This document shows, in pieces, positions 59,972 through 64,000 of a stretch of DNA of 64,000 bases. The DNA is from Segatella copri (GTDB lineage Bacteria; Bacteroidota; Bacteroidia; Bacteroidales; Bacteroidaceae). The notes beneath the pieces are model-generated. The model was not told where the DNA came from, did no database searches, and saw only the letters and a program-made list of their open reading frames with translations. Numbering within the stretch: position 1 is the stretch's first letter; each line of letters opens with the position of its first letter. The position numbers and the translations under genes were made by a program. The stretch is taken from contig NZ_CP156891.1 in the NCBI RefSeq assembly GCF_019249795.2, positions 2,446,001 through 2,510,000 on the forward strand. The letters run 5' to 3'.

Positions 59972-60730
59972 TTATTCCTTGTTGCTGCTTCCGAAGATGC
60001 GGAGCAAGTAGAGGAAGAGATTGATAAAATCGAGATACAGGGTCAAGGCTCCGATGAGTGCCAGTTTCTGTGCGCCCTCGCTCATGTCGTATTGTGTCTG
60101 GAGCATCTGCTTGATTTTCTGACTGTCCCAAGCGGTCAAGCCAACGAAGATGGCTACGCCGGCGTAACTCAAAATGTAATCAAATCCCGAACTCTTCAAG
60201 AACATGTTTACTATGGTAGCGATAATCAGACCAATCAGCGCCATGAAGAGTATTTTTCCTAAAGAGGTCAAATCCTTCTTGGTTGTGTAACCATAGAAAG
60301 CCATTGCTCCAAATGTGCCGGCTGTAATAAAAAATACCTTGGCAATACTGGTCATCGTATATACTACGAATACGGATGAAAGCATGGCACCATTCAAAAC
60401 CGAGTAGACGATGAAGAGTAGGGTGGCCGTAGTCAGGGAAAGTCTCTGTAGGGCACCGGTAATGATAAATACCAGAGCGAGCTCTGCGATAATCAAGCCA
60501 AAGAGCAAGCCGCGGCTTGTCATCAAGGTCATCAGCAGGGTAGGACTGCTAGCTACACCATAGGCAGTAACGCCCGTAATCAGGAGAGCTAAGGTCATCC
60601 ATGTATACACTTTGCGCATCAAAGCAGAGAAAACACCGCTTATACCTCGCTCTTTCTCATTAACAGCAAAGCCATTGCTCTGCTGGTTGTTCTGATTATT
60701 TATCAGATTGTACATTTCCTTTTCTGTCAT
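59972..60730 (-). CDS. Bax inhibitor-1 / YccA family membrane protein
   Basis: A 252-residue inner-membrane protein with about seven helices (YTWMTLALLITGVTAYGVAS, GLLFGLIIAELALVFIITGA, LGKILFMALIGLIIATIVNM and others) and the family motif near GVAIFVGLTAWDSQKIKQML. BI-1/YccA proteins are pH-dependent calcium-leak channels or modulators of membrane proteolysis (FtsH in E. coli). The N-terminal 30 residues are Asn/Gln-rich and cytoplasmic. Transcribed alone. Confidence 0.93.
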   Translation of the reverse strand: MTEKEMYNLINNQNNQQSNGFAVNEKERGISGVFSALMRKVYTWMTLALLITGVTAYGVASSPTLLMTLMTSRGLLFGLIIAELALVFIITGALQRLSLTTATLLFIVYSVLNGAMLSSVFVVYTMTSIAKVFFITAGTFGAMAFYGYTTKKDLTSLGKILFMALIGLIIATIVNMFLKSSGFDYILSYAGVAIFVGLTAWDSQKIKQMLQTQYDMSEGAQKLALIGALTLYLDFINLFLYLLRIFGSSNKE

Positions 60731-60864
60731 AATTCTATTTTCTTTTGTTATTTATGGTCTATTGAATAATATAATAAGCGCAAAGATAATGCCAATTATT
60801 GAAACGAACGATAATCTCTGCGCTTTATTAACATTTATTCCGTAATTTTACGTCATTCATTCCT

Positions 60865-61092
60865 TTATTTAAGGGCTGTCTTCTTTACGCCTATCTGTTT
60901 TCTGCCTCGTGTTACCTCTACGGCTACAGTTCCATTTACTGGTGAGCGAAGCAGTTCTGTATCAGATTTTGCCTGTTTCTGAAGTGCCAGGACACCTGAG
61001 GCTCCGTATATTCTGATGATGTCGTTCTGTTTCAGACCCTTTATCAGAATATGATAGTTGCCGCTGGGAATGATGGTGATGTCTGACTTCAT
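60865..61092 (-). CDS. Small protein resembling a T9SS-type C-terminal domain
   Basis: A 75-residue frame from MKSDITIIPSGNYHILIKGL (a longer start at 61170 adds 26 charged residues). The rest, including IIRIYGASGVLALQKQ and GTVAVEVTRGRKQIGVKK, resembles the beta-sandwich C-terminal sorting domain of type 9 secreted proteins. There is no signal peptide or cargo domain, so it may be a remnant of a larger secreted protein, or an unrelated small protein. Confidence 0.5.
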   Translation of the reverse strand: MKSDITIIPSGNYHILIKGLKQNDIIRIYGASGVLALQKQAKSDTELLRSPVNGTVAVEVTRGRKQIGVKKTALK

Positions 61093-61292
61093 GTCAGCCT
61101 CCTTGCGGTTGAAACTGATCTGCCATTGCCATCTTAATCTCTTATCTTCTCTTTCTTCTACCAGTCTCATACGCTATTCGTTTTATTTCGAATGCAAAGA
61201 TACGTCTTTTCCGTTTTCTACCTATGCGATTTGTGCGATTTGCGTGGATTCGGGAAATAAAGTGCGAAAAATATCATGGAATCATTCAGAAA

Positions 61293-61397
61293 AATATCTC
61301 CGAAGGATAAGATAATATCTCCGAAAGATAGCAGAATATCTCCGAAGGATAAGAAATTATCTCCGAAAGATAGCTGAATATCTCCGAAGGATAAACC
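61293..61397. repeat. Five tandem 21-bp units
   Basis: The unit AATATCTCCGAAGGATAAGA plus one base repeats at 61293, 61314, 61335, 61356 and 61377; units alternate between GAAGGATAA and GAAAGATAG. On the minus strand it can be read as heptads (YPSEIFS / YLSEIIS), but no credible gene contains it. Confidence 0.85.
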
Positions 61398-61439
61398 CAG
61401 AAGACAAATGTAGGTAATCCGATGACGAAGATATGGAAA

Positions 61440-62070
61440 CTGGGTTGTGGTGACGAGGTGAAGGGTGAAGGGTATATTTTAAATCTTATATTATATTCTT
61501 TTTTATAGGATTTTTGGAAAAACCGAAAAACCAGCAAGATGAAAAAATGGATTTTTCCTTTACCCGCGCGTATATATAAAAAAGAGTTTTCAAACCTTCA
61601 CCCTTCACCTTTTTATTTAACGTTTTATGTGTCAAATAGTTACGGGTGAAGGGTGGTGAAGGGTGTTTTTCGCTTTTTAGAAACATATTTTAAGAATTCA
61701 ACCCGTTTTTACATATTTTAAGTGTTTGTTTTCTATTCCGAAATGGGTATCTTTTTTAGAGGGTCCTCTTTTTTATGATTTCTTTCTATGGAAATTTCTG
61801 AGAATCCCTGTCTAATCAGTATCCTTGATGTATAAGCCGTTAAAATATTGTCAGCGAAATAAAGTTAATGGCTACGGATAAGCGTCAATTTTTAAATATA
61901 AATTAACTAAAAAGCATTATAACCTAAATTATATTGTGCGCTTGCGTATACGCCTAAGTGCGTGCACAGGCAAGCGCATATATATAATAATGTAAGCAGT
62001 TAAAATCTATTGTGTAAAGTCTTTATAGATGTTAAAAACTGACTAAAAAAGCAACTTTTTTGCGAAAAGA
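61440..62070. repeat. Repeat-rich spacer upstream of the rRNA operon
   Basis: GGTGAAGGGTGAAGGG (61458 region), its inverse AACCTTCACCCTTCACC (about 61593) and GGGTGAAGGGTGGTGAAGGG (about 61646) recur. Another hairpin is TGCGCTTGC / GCAAGCGCA (61937-61978), enclosing the palindrome GCGTATACGC. No gene seen. Confidence 0.6.
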
Positions 62071-62102
62071 TTTGGTGGAATGAAAAATAGTTAGTACTTT
62101 TG
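62071..62102 (+). promoter_or_regulatory. rRNA operon promoter
   Basis: TTTG (62071-62074) and TACTTTTG (62095-62102) are 20 bases apart, about 250 bases before 16S. The leader contains AAAGAGTTCTTTGAAAG, typical of rRNA leaders with box elements and processing stems. Confidence 0.7.
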
Positions 62103-62355
62103 CACTCGCTTTTGAGAAATACACTTTCTCTTAGCGATTAAAGAAAGAGTTCTTTGAAAGATTTTACATAAACAGACAAGTAGTACAAGAAGCGGTTAAC
62201 TTCTTAGAAATAAGAAAGTTGACTGGGTAAAAGAAACGAACCGTCAAGCAATTGACAAGTCAGGTTTACTAAGCTTCAATAAACGAAAAGGATATTCGTC
62301 CTAAGTACAGACAACAAACAAACCAAGCCGCAAGGCTAGGTAAAAATGATATTTT

Positions 62356-63888
<1,533 letters not shown>

Positions 63889-64000
63889 TGGAGAGACGAA
63901 TTTCCTATGAAGATTTAGGAACATGACTTAAAAAGTTCGCTTCTCTTCTTGTACGCACCATCTGTTTAATCAAATACAGGAGACTGGGATTCCTTATACA
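63889..64000 (+). other. Start of the 16S-23S internal spacer
   Basis: The 112 bases after 16S contain no tRNA yet; Ile and Ala tRNA genes usually follow in this phylum but would lie beyond the window edge. Confidence 0.6.

Noticed and set aside
61286-61537. 83-residue protein made of heptads (YPSEIFS type)
   Set aside because: The heptads come from the 21-bp DNA repeat; the upstream part is low complexity and there is no plausible start region.

Overview
The window is chromosomal DNA from a Bacteroidota bacterium, most likely Segatella (Prevotella) copri or a close relative. The case rests on the 16S rRNA gene at the right end, whose variable regions match my recollection of P. copri; on Bacteroidota promoters of the TTTG / TAnnTTTG type; on an N-succinylornithine-type carbamoyltransferase; and on many Bacteroidota families (GLPGLI, DUF6377, DUF6722, SusC-like and TonB-dependent barrels). 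About 50 protein genes, one 16S rRNA gene, one complete insertion sequence, three broken genes and many palindromic intergenic repeats are visible. No tRNA, CRISPR array or phage module was seen.

Positions 1-8730 hold the most unusual locus: a secreted-peptide (bacteriocin-like) system. Three small precursors (the first cut by the window edge) end their leaders in a double glycine; the two complete ones share an identical 15-residue leader and have very different Cys-containing cores. They are interleaved with two GLPGLI-family periplasmic proteins. An almost gapless run follows: a degenerate C39-VKOR-thioredoxin fusion, a signal-peptide outer-membrane barrel, and a C39-peptidase ABC exporter. 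No HlyD- or TolC-like partner is present, so the barrel may be the route across the outer membrane.

Positions 9200-31400 are mostly housekeeping: pdxS-pdxT, murF, folP-cdaA, pta-ackA, a KDG-kinase-like sugar kinase, lpxH, a DUF59 Fe-S factor, radC, a glycosyltransferase, efp, rpmH, a PASTA protein, rluD, ddl, an acyltransferase, a RidA-like protein, N-succinylornithine carbamoyltransferase and proA. A possible structured RNA and a promoter-bearing pseudogene lie near 27 kb. Intergenic spaces at 10.8-11.3 kb and 31.5-32.5 kb carry related palindromic repeats in opposite orientation.

Positions 32400-51000 contain an ATPase, a small alpha-galactoside locus (DUF6377 regulator, TonB-dependent receptor, GH36 alpha-galactosidase), proB, an acyl-CoA synthetase with its cupin regulator, proC, and an operon of stand-alone LytTR regulator, TonB, TPR protein and outer-membrane receptor, with a second receptor transcribed divergently across a candidate LytTR operator.

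Positions 51000-64000 hold an arginine operon (argR, a GNAT protein, argG, argC, argD) with ARG-box-like sites. Next comes myo-inositol-phosphate synthase split by an IS982-type element with a clean 8-bp target duplication, followed by a heavily mutated AraC-type regulator, a Bax-inhibitor-like protein, a repeat-rich spacer and the start of an rRNA operon. The 10-mer TATAATAAGG occurs nine times on both strands, inside and outside genes, and has no obvious explanation.
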